Assembly (NCBI GenBank): GCA_035559535.1
Contig: DATMBG010000017.1
Location: 1 to 64,000 of the forward strand
DNA from: Candidatus Limnocylindrales bacterium
GTDB lineage: Bacteria; Moduliflexota; Moduliflexia; Moduliflexales; JAUQPW01
Length of the DNA: 64,000 bases
Direction of reading: 5' to 3'
Shown here: positions 32,886 to 42,078 of the stretch, piece by piece
How positions within the stretch are numbered: the first letter of the stretch is position 1
How the letters are laid out: every line of letters begins with the position of its first letter
Notes under the pieces: model-generated
Database searches by the model: none
Seen by the model: the letters and a program-made list of their open reading frames with translations, nothing else
What the model was told of the DNA's origin: nothing
Made by a program: the position numbers and the translations under genes

Positions 32886-35800
32886 ATGTATCGAAAGATA
32901 GAGCTTGCTTTTTTAAGCCTGGAGCATCGGATTATTGAGCTTTTCCGATTAAACCGGATGTCCCATAATTTGATCTGGCTGGCCTTGGGACTTATTTTGT
33001 TTGTCTGGTTTATAAGTAAATGGCTCTTCTCGCTGCATCCGCAACCGGATACAGAGTTTGTACTGATTCGAGATCCTTCCATAGCCAGTGGCCATGCAGA
33101 AGTGTATTATGAAGATGGCTCCTTTTATCTGAAACCCCTCCATGGAAAAGTATTCTTCAATAGCCAGGAGGTGAACCGGGCTCTTCTCTTAAAGGAAGGT
33201 GATCAGTTTATCCTGGGTCATACCATTCTTCAGCTCAGGGATACCCACGGTTGGTTACCTCAGCTTAAAGTTGTGGGGTATTATCTAAATGAGCGTCTGC
33301 TCAATTCAAAAAAAATATCGGTCGGGCGGTCCCCTCGTCCGGAGGAGGAAAATAAATGGAAGCCTAATGATATTGTGGTTTCGGATACCTTCTTTGAACC
33401 GGTTCAGTTCTGGATTTTTCCCATAAAAGGAACCTCCGAAGCAACAGCTCCCTTAAGTTTTTTCATTGAAAACCGGGGTAAAAAAAGTATCGAGATTGAT
33501 CATGGGGATACCCAGGGTTGGAGTTCTGTTCGCAATAAGCAGCCCCTTAAAATGGGAGATAAAATCAGGGTCGGTGAAACCATCCTTCAGTTTGTTCCCG
33601 GTAGAACTGGAAGGGGAGTCGAATTGAAGATCCTTCGAGGTCTCACCCCAAGTTTTCGAGTTTATCTTGATAAACGCACGATTTTAAGCGGTTCAGATAC
33701 CATCCCGGGAGGATATATTCCCGATGCCCTGGTGGATGAAGAATTCCTGGAGAATGTTCGAAGGTGTATTGAAGCCCGGCTTATTTATCTCGTACACGAG
33801 ACCCAGAAACCTACCTCGGACCGAAGCGAAGGGGCAGAAAGAAAAAGATGGACGCAAGAAGGTGAAGGAGAAGAATCCTTTCTGAGTTTTCTACGGGTTA
33901 AAGGTTTTACAAAAGAAGGAAAACTCATGGCACCGGAGTTTGATGCGCTTACCAAGCGAGAAAAGCAACTCCTAGAAGGGGTATTTCGATTTTCCCCTAA
34001 AGAGGGCTCCCGACTCCGATGGAAAAGACCTTTTAATCGAAATCAAGAAGATCCCCACGTGTTTGACGGCACCGAACTGGAGAACTTTATCATAAAAGAT
34101 GATGAGCTAAAAGGAATTTATAATTTTGCAGCCCGACTATCCAATCCCCATAAACTTCAGAAGGAACTTCTGGTCCGAAGGGGTGTAATATATGATCGGG
34201 ATCAACAGACGCTCCCCCGATTGATTTTATCCAATCCCCAGGTATTGGAAAAGGTTCAACTGGTCAGTCAAAGTTCAGCCGGGGCCAATGCGGTCCCAAT
34301 CAAAGGACCTGTCCAGTTCTTATTGATAGATTATGACGATCCGAATACCGTACTTGAAATCAATCTAAATAAACCCCTGGAGAGTAAGATATATGTGGGT
34401 AGTGGCTATTTATTTATCCCTGGGGTAGGAAGGGGTTTAAAACCCGACCTTACGACAGAGATCCCCAAAACTCCCCCGACCTCGAAGGAGCGTATCATTG
34501 TCAGACGAATAGCAAACCAGGTTAAATTGGCATTGGGTTGTTTATTCAGCCGGCCGTCTGGACAAGCTGGGACCCGGCATATGCCCCCTCCACTCCCGTC
34601 GGATGGGGTAACAGATGGAGAATTTCCCGGTTCAAGTCTGTTACCCAATTATACCTGTACAGAAGAGAAGGAATTGGCGGACGGGGAAACCTTTGAGATA
34701 GGAGACTTAAGTTTTACTTATCAAAAGGGAGGTTCAGGACTTCTAGCCGGAAATAAAGAGTCTGATCCCGATAGACCAAAGGCCCAAGACGGGGGACAGA
34801 CCCGATATTATCCTTTAGGGGAAAAGCTGGTCCATGTGATCGGCTATGATTATCCCCGAAGTAATTTTAAAGCAAATCTGGAGGATATTTTTGATCAGGT
34901 ATTACTCGGGGAAGAGCGTAAGAAACCCTGGTATATGTTTACTTCCAGGTCAGACAGGCGGGTAGGGAACAACCTCATTCTGACTTTAGATGATGATCTT
35001 CAGCAGATTATTTATGAAGCTCTGAAGAAAAAACTGGATGAATTAAATCGGCGGGTAGAGGAGGGAAAGCAGAAACCCGATGAGCCGGAAATGAAGGATG
35101 AAGGTCCTGATGTAGAGAGCGAGGAATATTCCAAAGAAGCTGTCTTTCGGGGTGCTGCGGTTGCCATCAATTCAGACGGAGAGATTCTGGCTTCTGTGAG
35201 CCTTCCAACTTATAATCCTCACAATATCCATAGTATTCTGGCTGCCTTAAAAGAATCTTCTTTAGATAACTGGAATAGCTCTTTTATCAATAGAGCCTTT
35301 CACAAAACCTATCCGCCGGGATCAACCTTCAAACTCATCATGTCCTCCCTGGCCCTTGAGAACAAAGATCGGTTCCTGTGGGAAAATAAAAATTACTTGA
35401 TTAGAGATGGGGCTGGAGGATTTTACTGTACCGGAGTTTTGAGTAGTTTTGAAGGGGTCCGTATCGGTAAACCCATACCGGACTTTCGAGGTGGAAAGCA
35501 TGGAGGACCCTTGCATTTGGAAGATGCTCTGGCCCAATCTTGTAATAATGCCTTTGCTTTCCTGGCTCTAAAGGCTGGAAGTGACCTTATTACCCAGTAT
35601 GCCGAGCGATACGGGTTCAATCAACAGGACGATCTTTTACCTTTATCGGTATTTGAAGGGGATGTAAAAGCCATCGGACGTATCAACCGTGAAGAAGGGG
35701 ATACTCTATTTGCTCTTAAAAGCCAGGTACCCCTCCCGGAGGAAGATCTCCAGATGTCAAAGGTGGCCCGAATGGGGATTGGACAGTGGGAGATCCAGGC

Positions 35801-36344
35801 GACCCCCCTGGAGATGGCTTTGGTAGCTATGACCATTGGAAACTCCGGCTTGCGCCCTTATCCCCACCTGATCAAAGGAATCCAGGACGGGGAAACCGGG
35901 CAGATAAAATATTTCCACTACCCGGATAAAAAACGGGTTCTCTCTAGGGAAGCGGCTGAAGCCTTGAAGCCTATGATGCAAAAAGTCGTTCAGGAGGGGA
36001 CGGCCATTCGGATCTCCCTGAGTAAAATTCCCTACTACTCTTTAAAACACCATGTATTTGGGAAAACCGGTACTGCCGAAGTCCAGGGGGAAAACGGAAA
36101 AAAATCCAACATCGCCTGGTTTTTGAGTGTAGCCCCCATAGAAAACCCTAAGATAGCCATTGCCCTTGTCATCGAAAAAGGGGCCATCATCTCCCGAGAA
36201 CCTGTGATGGTTGCCCGAGATATTTGGGAAAAAACCGTGTTGCTCTACCACGATCAATTTCTCCCGGATAACGTTGAAACTCTTAAACCTTCCGAGCATC
36301 CAACGCTTCAGAAGCCTAAAGAACCGAAGAGTTTGAGAAGATAA
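32886..36344 (+). CDS. FHA-domain class B penicillin-binding protein (transpeptidase)
   Basis: The 1152-residue fusion has a single N-terminal membrane anchor (about 28-50) preceded by basic residues, so everything after it should be extracytoplasmic. An FHA domain follows (about 57-118; Arg62, Ser65 and His70 of the phospho-Thr pocket in LIRDPSIASGHAEV). A second FHA-like segment lies at about 140-237, and possibly a third ends near 612. The PBP dimerisation motif RRGVIYDRD starts at 431. The transpeptidase domain (about 690-1120) has Ser813 in STFK, SCN at 885 and KTGTAE at 1060, all intact. It cross-links peptidoglycan. It leads a cluster with a Ser/Thr kinase and PP2C phosphatase. Confidence 0.9.
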   Translation: MYRKIELAFLSLEHRIIELFRLNRMSHNLIWLALGLILFVWFISKWLFSLHPQPDTEFVLIRDPSIASGHAEVYYEDGSFYLKPLHGKVFFNSQEVNRALLLKEGDQFILGHTILQLRDTHGWLPQLKVVGYYLNERLLNSKKISVGRSPRPEEENKWKPNDIVVSDTFFEPVQFWIFPIKGTSEATAPLSFFIENRGKKSIEIDHGDTQGWSSVRNKQPLKMGDKIRVGETILQFVPGRTGRGVELKILRGLTPSFRVYLDKRTILSGSDTIPGGYIPDALVDEEFLENVRRCIEARLIYLVHETQKPTSDRSEGAERKRWTQEGEGEESFLSFLRVKGFTKEGKLMAPEFDALTKREKQLLEGVFRFSPKEGSRLRWKRPFNRNQEDPHVFDGTELENFIIKDDELKGIYNFAARLSNPHKLQKELLVRRGVIYDRDQQTLPRLILSNPQVLEKVQLVSQSSAGANAVPIKGPVQFLLIDYDDPNTVLEINLNKPLESKIYVGSGYLFIPGVGRGLKPDLTTEIPKTPPTSKERIIVRRIANQVKLALGCLFSRPSGQAGTRHMPPPLPSDGVTDGEFPGSSLLPNYTCTEEKELADGETFEIGDLSFTYQKGGSGLLAGNKESDPDRPKAQDGGQTRYYPLGEKLVHVIGYDYPRSNFKANLEDIFDQVLLGEERKKPWYMFTSRSDRRVGNNLILTLDDDLQQIIYEALKKKLDELNRRVEEGKQKPDEPEMKDEGPDVESEEYSKEAVFRGAAVAINSDGEILASVSLPTYNPHNIHSILAALKESSLDNWNSSFINRAFHKTYPPGSTFKLIMSSLALENKDRFLWENKNYLIRDGAGGFYCTGVLSSFEGVRIGKPIPDFRGGKHGGPLHLEDALAQSCNNAFAFLALKAGSDLITQYAERYGFNQQDDLLPLSVFEGDVKAIGRINREEGDTLFALKSQVPLPEEDLQMSKVARMGIGQWEIQATPLEMALVAMTIGNSGLRPYPHLIKGIQDGETGQIKYFHYPDKKRVLSREAAEALKPMMQKVVQEGTAIRISLSKIPYYSLKHHVFGKTGTAEVQGENGKKSNIAWFLSVAPIENPKIAIALVIEKGAIISREPVMVARDIWEKTVLLYHDQFLPDNVETLKPSEHPTLQKPKEPKSLRR

Positions 36345-36402
36345 AGTATAAACCTGTTAAAAGGATTAAAGACGGGTTTTTTGAAAAGACCTATGAGGAA
36401 TT

Positions 36403-37872
36403 ATGACTATCGAGGCTTTTATTACTGCAAAATCCAAAGGCCGCTATCAGGACATTACCGAAATGCACTATGAAGAGGGCGGCTTTGGCAGGCTTTATAA
36501 AGCTAAAGATTCTCATCGAAATGGAGCGGAAGTTTGTATTAAAGTCATTAAACCCAATTTGCCCCGGGATCTTCAATTAAAACTCTGGCAGGATGAAGTT
36601 CGTGCGCTCAGCAAGTATGCCAGACGCTCGAATATAGCCAACCTGGTCGACAAACCTTACGAATTTACAGACCAGGATCCTTACCTGTTTTTTGTTATGG
36701 AATATGTGCACGGAGACCGGTTGGGTTCCAGTAAGTATAAGATCGAGCTAAATTTGGAACAAGACCTTGCCGTGCTTGCACTCTTCCAGCTCTGTTCCGC
36801 AGTTTATAGTATTCACCAGCGGGGGGAGTACCATCAAGATATTTTTCCAGATAACATTAAAATGGACGGAGATAATCTGATTCTGTTGGATATGGGAGGT
36901 ATGCGGGAAGCTGCAAGGCGGTCCGGCACGGTTATCTTTGGAGGGGAAATCTATTCGGCTCCAGAAGTATCCCCTACCCGACTTAGAATCAAAAAATTCC
37001 GAACTCTGCGAAAAAGTAAAATGGGGAGTTTCGAAACAGCCGATATTTTTTCTATTGGAGCTATTTTTTATGAAATGATCACGGGGAAAACTTTTTTTGA
37101 CAACCCCGATGAGTCCAATCAATTGAAAGAATTTATTTATGATTACTACGCTGAGTTGCCCGAGATTACTCCGCCGGCCGGTGTAGATATCAAGACCCAT
37201 AAGGCCGAACTCATCAAGCAGCTCATCAAAATGAAACAGGAATACGGAAGTATTATCCGGAAATATGTTCAAAGAATGGAGAACTACAAAAATTTCCTGG
37301 ATAAGCAAGGGTTTTCTCAGACACTGGCCGAGCTTCTTACCAATACCTTATCCATATTCCCACCGGAACGTCCAAAAGCAGAGGAAATTCTTACGGCCCT
37401 TTTCTCCTATTTGATGAAACAGGCAAAAAAACATTTCTCAAAAGGGGATTGGGAGGCGGCTCTCCGGGACTTCAAACATCTCGAACGGCATTTTGATGAA
37501 ATCGCTTTGGAAAGCGAGGATGAAGATCCCCTTTTTAGGGAGCGGATGATCCGACACTTGCAGACTCACCTGGACTTGTATTTGAAGGTCTGTCTGGGGT
37601 CCGGTGCGACGCTCTTTCACTCGGGCTCTTTCACCCTGGCAAGGGATAAATTTCTCAAAGCCGAAACTATCCTGATGCAACAATCCCAGGTTCTTTCGGT
37701 TAAAGCACGAGAAACCTATATTTTGAAGATTCGTAACAACTTAGCCGCCTGTACCTTTATGTCCGGTCAGATTAAAAAGGCTACGGAAGAGTTTGAGCGT
37801 CTTTTAAAGGCGGTAGAAGGGACCAGTCCAATTGTACGAAATAATTTGGCAGTTTGTGCCAGGTATCAATGA
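36403..37872 (+). CDS. Ser/Thr protein kinase with C-terminal TPR-like region
   Basis: Residues about 10-330 form a eukaryotic-type kinase domain: glycine loop EGGFGRLYKAKD, Lys in VCIKVIKP, and catalytic loop HQDIFPDNIKM (HRD written HQD, Asp and Asn kept). The metal motif reads LLDMGG and an APE-like SAPEV is present. It looks active. A long insertion follows in the C-lobe (DYYAELPEITPPAGVDIK...). Residues about 345-489 are helical TPR-like repeats (FSKGDWEAALRDFKHLERHF). There is no transmembrane segment or PASTA domain, so the kinase is cytoplasmic. It sits 58 nt after the FHA-PBP gene and before the PP2C gene. Confidence 0.92.
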   Translation: MTIEAFITAKSKGRYQDITEMHYEEGGFGRLYKAKDSHRNGAEVCIKVIKPNLPRDLQLKLWQDEVRALSKYARRSNIANLVDKPYEFTDQDPYLFFVMEYVHGDRLGSSKYKIELNLEQDLAVLALFQLCSAVYSIHQRGEYHQDIFPDNIKMDGDNLILLDMGGMREAARRSGTVIFGGEIYSAPEVSPTRLRIKKFRTLRKSKMGSFETADIFSIGAIFYEMITGKTFFDNPDESNQLKEFIYDYYAELPEITPPAGVDIKTHKAELIKQLIKMKQEYGSIIRKYVQRMENYKNFLDKQGFSQTLAELLTNTLSIFPPERPKAEEILTALFSYLMKQAKKHFSKGDWEAALRDFKHLERHFDEIALESEDEDPLFRERMIRHLQTHLDLYLKVCLGSGATLFHSGSFTLARDKFLKAETILMQQSQVLSVKARETYILKIRNNLAACTFMSGQIKKATEEFERLLKAVEGTSPIVRNNLAVCARYQ

Positions 37873-37873
37873 A

Positions 37874-37944
37874 GATCCGTTGTGTGTTGTCTGTTGTTTT
37901 TTGTTACGGTATCAAATAACGGACAACGGATAGCGGACGACGAA
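37874..37944. repeat. Heptamer inverted repeat between kinase and PP2C genes
   Basis: Left arm units of CCGTTGT, GTGTTGT and CTGTTGT face right arm units TAACGGA, CAACGGA and TAGCGGA with 7-nt phasing. The TTG start of the phosphatase lies immediately downstream. Confidence 0.6.
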
Positions 37945-37946
37945 GC

Positions 37947-38711
37947 TTGCTTTCTTTTCAAAGTTACGTGAGTAGTCAGCCGGGACCAAAAAGGGCTTTC
38001 AATGAAGACAGTTATCTGGTAAGTACAGAACTGGGTCTTCCTAAAGATCTTTTGACGCGGTGTGGAATCCTCTACGCTGTGGCCGATGGAATGAGTGGTC
38101 ATGCGGCGGGTCAGGTGGCAAGCAAATTGGCTGTAACCACACTGAAAGAGTATTACACTCAACCCAATTTTAATTTATCCCCTCTAAACAGATTGGAAGC
38201 TCTTTTTCAGAATGCCCACGAGAAAATATTAGCAACTGCCTATCGTAACGCGGCCTATAAGGGAATGGGCACGACCCTTACGGCAGTGGTACTTAAAGAG
38301 GGTTGGCTTTATTACGGACATGTAGGAGATAGTCGACTGTATCTTATTACGGGTGCTACGGGAAGGTTGGAACAGATAACCTATGACCATACGCTGGTCG
38401 CCCGATACCTTCGAGAAGGAAAATTAAGTGCGCAAGAAGCTGAACAAGAAGACAGTAGCATTTTGGAACAGGCCCTGGGATTTACCCGAAACGTGAAAAT
38501 CGATTTGGGCCAACTGGCTATCAAATCCGGAGACTATATTATCCTGGCGACCGATGGTTTAACCAAATCGGTATCGGTATCTAAGATGAAATCGATTGTC
38601 TTAAACTCTCAGGATGCTGAAGATATTTGTAAAAAGCTGGTTAGAAAAGCCACCGAGAATGGGTTAATCGATGATATCACAGTTATTGTCATTGAGGTTG
38701 TGGGAGATTGA
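37947..38711 (+). CDS. PP2C-family Ser/Thr protein phosphatase
   Basis: A 254-residue stand-alone PPM phosphatase of the Stp/PstP type. Motifs in order: RAFNEDSYL, AVADGMSGHAAGQVAS, GMGTTLTAVVL, GHVGDSRLYLI, ILATDGLTKSVS and DDITVIVIEV. All metal-binding aspartates are present. It should reverse the action of the kinase encoded just upstream. The start is uncertain: TTG at 37947 fits the family N-terminus (a beta strand before the NED motif), while a GTG at 37968 would remove that strand. It is cytoplasmic, with no membrane segment. The next gene begins 1 nt after its stop. Confidence 0.93.
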   Translation: MLSFQSYVSSQPGPKRAFNEDSYLVSTELGLPKDLLTRCGILYAVADGMSGHAAGQVASKLAVTTLKEYYTQPNFNLSPLNRLEALFQNAHEKILATAYRNAAYKGMGTTLTAVVLKEGWLYYGHVGDSRLYLITGATGRLEQITYDHTLVARYLREGKLSAQEAEQEDSSILEQALGFTRNVKIDLGQLAIKSGDYIILATDGLTKSVSVSKMKSIVLNSQDAEDICKKLVRKATENGLIDDITVIVIEVVGD

Positions 38712-38712
38712 A

Positions 38713-39372
38713 ATGCTGCCGATTTTAATTCCTCTTGTGACCATGATTCTGGCGGGGGTTTTAATCTTTATCTTCCTGAAAGATCGGGAAGCCAATCTGG
38801 CCATCATTTACTATAATACCGGCGTTTCCTATCTCCAAACAGGAGAGGCCGATAAGGCCATTGCTCAGTTTCAGAAAGCCCTGGAAAAAAATAAATCTTT
38901 ACTGGATGCGCATTATGGTCTTGGACTTGCATATGCTTCTGAAGAAAAATACCCGGAGGCCATTCAAGAGCTTGAATTTGTCCTCAGACAAAAACCTATG
39001 AACCCGGTCATTTATTACAATCTGGGAAGCATATATCTATATGCCGGAAATTATAACCAGGCCCTGGCCAATTTTGAAAAGGCCGTGGCTTTAAAGCCCC
39101 GAATCAAAGAACTTTACTTTAATTTGGGATGGATTTTGAGAGAAAAAGGCGACTGGGCCGGAGCCAGGGAAAACTTTTTAAAGGCTCTGGAACTGGATAG
39201 TCAATATCAGAAGGCCCAGAATTATTTAAACCTCCTGGAAACCCTGGAAAAGGAAAAGAAAAAAGCCGAAATACCCGTGATCCTCAAACACTTTGACAAA
39301 GCAGATACGGAATTTATGATTCAGCTCGATCCCGATCGAAAACCCGAAGGCCCGCGAACTATCGCCTTTTAA
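38713..39372 (+). CDS. Membrane-anchored TPR-repeat protein
   Basis: The 219-residue protein begins with a membrane segment (MLPILIPLVTMILAGVLIFIFL) followed by about four TPR units: YYNTGVSYLQTGEADKAIAQ, AHYGLGLAYASEEKYPEAIQ, IYYNLGSIYLYAGNYNQALA and LYFNLGWILREKGDWAGARE. A charged tail follows. The ATG at 38713 with GGGAG 8 nt upstream is chosen over the overlapping ATG at 38671, which would only add residues shadowing the phosphatase end. It is tightly coupled to the PP2C gene. It probably acts as a protein-interaction anchor for the kinase/phosphatase system at the membrane. Confidence 0.88.
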   Translation: MLPILIPLVTMILAGVLIFIFLKDREANLAIIYYNTGVSYLQTGEADKAIAQFQKALEKNKSLLDAHYGLGLAYASEEKYPEAIQELEFVLRQKPMNPVIYYNLGSIYLYAGNYNQALANFEKAVALKPRIKELYFNLGWILREKGDWAGARENFLKALELDSQYQKAQNYLNLLETLEKEKKKAEIPVILKHFDKADTEFMIQLDPDRKPEGPRTIAF

Positions 39373-39477
39373 AAGGACTATGCAAGGAGGAAAGCATGGG
39401 GAAGTAGGAATGTGTAGAGAGGGAATCTATTTTTCTCTACTTCCACAAGCTTATCCTTTTTATTTATTTTGCTTATA

Positions 39478-40626
39478 ATGAAGGATTACGAACCTTTAAT
39501 TATTGACTTAAAGAAGAGCGATCCTATACGGAGTGCGCGCGGCTCTCTCACTTTGTTTTTGCTGGCTTTACTGATGGGGATTGTGAGTGCTACGACGTTT
39601 TTAATCTTTACGCTTTATAAAACCCCTTCTCTAACCCCTTCTTCAGAAATCATCCATCTTAAAACGGAAGGACCGACTGGAAAGGTTGCTGCAAAACAGG
39701 AATCTCCTCCTTTACTACCTACCGAGACTCCCAAGGCAGAGTCTATGCAACAAGCTGCCCGGGGTTCAGATTCTGGAAGTTCAGATCGCAAAGACTCTTC
39801 CACCCGACCTCCAGAACCTAAGCTTTCCCCAAAGCCGACAGAGGAGGCTTCTGCCGGGTTGGACAAAACTATTGCCGCCACTCCAATTCCTAAGAAAGAT
39901 AAAGGAACGGGCTCCCGCCCAGGGGATAAACCTTCCCCGGCAGGGGAGATGAAGGTCTCAGAACTGAAAGGCAATTCCGAAGAGTCTTCAGAACGTATAC
40001 GCTCCGATAGGTTTTCTTTATGGGGCGAAATTAAAGCGGCAGAACAGAAAGGGGGCCTGGGAGACCGTACCGAGCGGGGACGCCCCGATAGAAATCGGAT
40101 ACCAGAACCCATGGGTTTCGGATTTATAACCGTTCGCACCATACCGGAAAATGTTTCGGTTTATCTCAATGAAAGGTTAATAGGCATCACCCCTCTCATC
40201 GAATTCCAGGTCCCGGCCGGCCGACATGAACTCAAACTCATTTACAAGGATGCGCCCCCGATTTCTCAATTGATTACCGTGAATCCTTTAGATACGGTTT
40301 CGGTTTTCCAGAGATTTGAGAACATGGGAACCCTTATTATAAATTCCTCAAGTTCTGGAGCCGAGGTTTCTTTAGACGGAACCTATCGAGGCCAGACCCC
40401 TCTGACTATTGAAGATTTGCCCACGGGAACTTATCGGCTAATGGTCCGAAAGGATGGATTTGAGACGGTTACACGGACCATTGAAGTCGTTGATGGAAAA
40501 GCAACCGAAGTATTTGTAACCCTTAAACGTCTGGGAGTGCCCTATCCCGATCGAAGACCTTTCCCGCGTATGGGATTTCCCAATAGATTTCCAGGAGAAC
40601 GGCGTCCGGAAAGACCTTACCGATAG
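39478..40626 (+). CDS. Membrane-anchored PEGA-domain protein
   Basis: About 382 residues. A cytoplasmic stub is followed by a transmembrane helix (about 25-45; FLLALLMGIVSATTFLIFTL), a Pro/Ser/Lys-rich disordered region (about 50-215), and two PEGA beta domains. The first has TIPENVSVYLNERLIGITPL, and the second begins LIINSSSSGAEVSLDGTYRG and continues to TPLTIEDLPTGTYRLMV. PEGA domains usually lie outside the membrane and often occur next to bacterial Ser/Thr kinases. The ATG at 39478 is preferred over a TTG at 39469. The proline-rich spacer would let the PEGA domains reach into the wall. It closes the FHA-PBP/kinase/phosphatase cluster. Confidence 0.88.
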   Translation: MKDYEPLIIDLKKSDPIRSARGSLTLFLLALLMGIVSATTFLIFTLYKTPSLTPSSEIIHLKTEGPTGKVAAKQESPPLLPTETPKAESMQQAARGSDSGSSDRKDSSTRPPEPKLSPKPTEEASAGLDKTIAATPIPKKDKGTGSRPGDKPSPAGEMKVSELKGNSEESSERIRSDRFSLWGEIKAAEQKGGLGDRTERGRPDRNRIPEPMGFGFITVRTIPENVSVYLNERLIGITPLIEFQVPAGRHELKLIYKDAPPISQLITVNPLDTVSVFQRFENMGTLIINSSSSGAEVSLDGTYRGQTPLTIEDLPTGTYRLMVRKDGFETVTRTIEVVDGKATEVFVTLKRLGVPYPDRRPFPRMGFPNRFPGERRPERPYR

Positions 40627-40629
40627 AAA

Positions 40630-40718
40630 CTGGAGACTAGAAGTAAGAGGCAAGAGGCAGGAGGCAAGAAACTCGGCTTCTTGCTTCTTACTTCTTACTT
40701 CTTGCTTCTTGCTTCTAG
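40630..40718. repeat. Heptamer inverted repeat before the aminotransferase gene
   Basis: The left arm has purine-rich heptamers (AGTAAGA, GGCAAGA, GGCAGGA, GGCAAGA). The right arm has CTTCTTG/CTTCTTA units five times. Together they form a hairpin of over 30 bp with mismatches. It ends 5 nt before the ATG at 40723. Confidence 0.75.
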
Positions 40719-40722
40719 TTAT

Positions 40723-42078
40723 ATGGAACAAAATTTTTACCCTCAGATAAAAACCCAGCTTCCAGGTCCTAAAGCCCGGAGGTTGATAGAAGAAGATCAC
40801 CGATTTGTATCCCCGTCTTATACGCGATATTACCCCTTAGTAGCCGAAAAAGGCGAAGGGTTCGTGGTTGAAGATGTAGACGGAAATCGATTTTTGGACT
40901 TTACCGCCGGGATCGCTACCTGCTCAACCGGCCATTGCCATCCAAAAGTGGTAGAAGCGATAACCAGACAGGCCCAAAAGCTCATTCACATGTCTGGAAC
41001 CGATTTTTACTATCAACCCCAGATCGAATTGGCTAAAAAATTAGCTCAACTCTTTCCAGGGCGAGGACCGGCTAAGGTTTATTTTGGAAATTCCGGCACC
41101 GAAGGTATCGAAGCTGCCATGAAATTGGCCAGATACCATACACGACGCCAATATTTTATCTCCTTTTTGGGAGGATTTCATGGGCGAACCTATGGATCCT
41201 TATCCTTAACCGGTAGCAAAGTAGTCCAAAGAGAAAGATTCGGTCCTTTAATTCCAGGAGTTGTTCAAGCTCCCTATGGTTATTGTTACCGTTGTCCCTA
41301 TAACTCAAATCCGGAAAGCTGCAGGATAGATTCTGCCGAATGGATTGAAGAGGTTTTATTTCGAACCATCCTTCCCGCAGAGGAAGTAGCCGGTATTGTC
41401 GTCGAAACCATCCAGGGAGAAGGCGGTTATGTGGTCCCTCCGCTCAACTTTCATCAGAACCTTTCCAGGCTGGCCCAAAAGTATGGAATTCTCTATATTG
41501 TAGACGAAGTCCAGTCTGGTATGGGTCGTACCGGTAAAATGTTCGCCATTGAGCATTACGGAGTCCAGCCCGATATTGTGGTAACGGCCAAAGGAATCGC
41601 TTCCGGTCTCCCTCTGGGAGTCATGATCGCCTCGGCGTCCATTATGGATTGGGGACCCGGTTCCCACGCCAGTACTTTTGGTGGGAATCCCGTTGCCTGC
41701 GAGGCAGCATTGGCTACCATCGAGCTATTAGAAAACGGACTTATGCAAAATGCCGCCGATGTGGGAGCCTACCTGCTGGATAATTTGAAAAAACTACAAA
41801 TCCAACATCCTTTAATTGGAGATGTCCGGGGTATGGGACTCATGATCGGTATAGAGTTGGTTCAAAACTTAGAAACCAAAACTCCGGCAATCCAACAAAG
41901 GGACAAGCTCATCCATAAGTGTTTTGAAAAAGGCCTGCTGATTCTGGGATGTGGTCTAAGTGTAATCCGCCTTGCTCCCCCTCTTATTATCTCTCGCCAT
42001 GAGGCCGATGTGGCCTTAGCTATCCTCGAAGAGAGTTTAATAGAAGTGGAGAAAGCTATGGAGGGCACGGGATCCTAG
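40723..42078 (+). CDS. Class-III PLP aminotransferase (GABA/acetylornithine type)
   Basis: A 451-residue fold-type I enzyme. The PLP lysine lies in VVTAKGIASGLPLG, and the cofactor-binding NSGTEGIEAAMKLAR, GGFHGRTYGS and IVDEVQSGMGRTG blocks are clear. A cysteine-rich insert (YGYCYRCPYNSNPESC) is typical of bacterial and archaeal 4-aminobutyrate / 5-aminovalerate-type aminotransferases. It uses pyridoxal phosphate to move an omega-amino group to 2-oxoglutarate; the exact substrate is uncertain. The ATG at 40723 is chosen because an earlier TTG lies inside the heptamer repeat. No Shine-Dalgarno is visible there. Its last 23 nt overlap the convergent coaE. Confidence 0.9.
   Translation: MEQNFYPQIKTQLPGPKARRLIEEDHRFVSPSYTRYYPLVAEKGEGFVVEDVDGNRFLDFTAGIATCSTGHCHPKVVEAITRQAQKLIHMSGTDFYYQPQIELAKKLAQLFPGRGPAKVYFGNSGTEGIEAAMKLARYHTRRQYFISFLGGFHGRTYGSLSLTGSKVVQRERFGPLIPGVVQAPYGYCYRCPYNSNPESCRIDSAEWIEEVLFRTILPAEEVAGIVVETIQGEGGYVVPPLNFHQNLSRLAQKYGILYIVDEVQSGMGRTGKMFAIEHYGVQPDIVVTAKGIASGLPLGVMIASASIMDWGPGSHASTFGGNPVACEAALATIELLENGLMQNAADVGAYLLDNLKKLQIQHPLIGDVRGMGLMIGIELVQNLETKTPAIQQRDKLIHKCFEKGLLILGCGLSVIRLAPPLIISRHEADVALAILEESLIEVEKAMEGTGS

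Noticed and set aside
40630-40718. CRISPR-like array
   Set aside because: The repeats are 7 nt with no spacers and form one hairpin; no cas genes are present.
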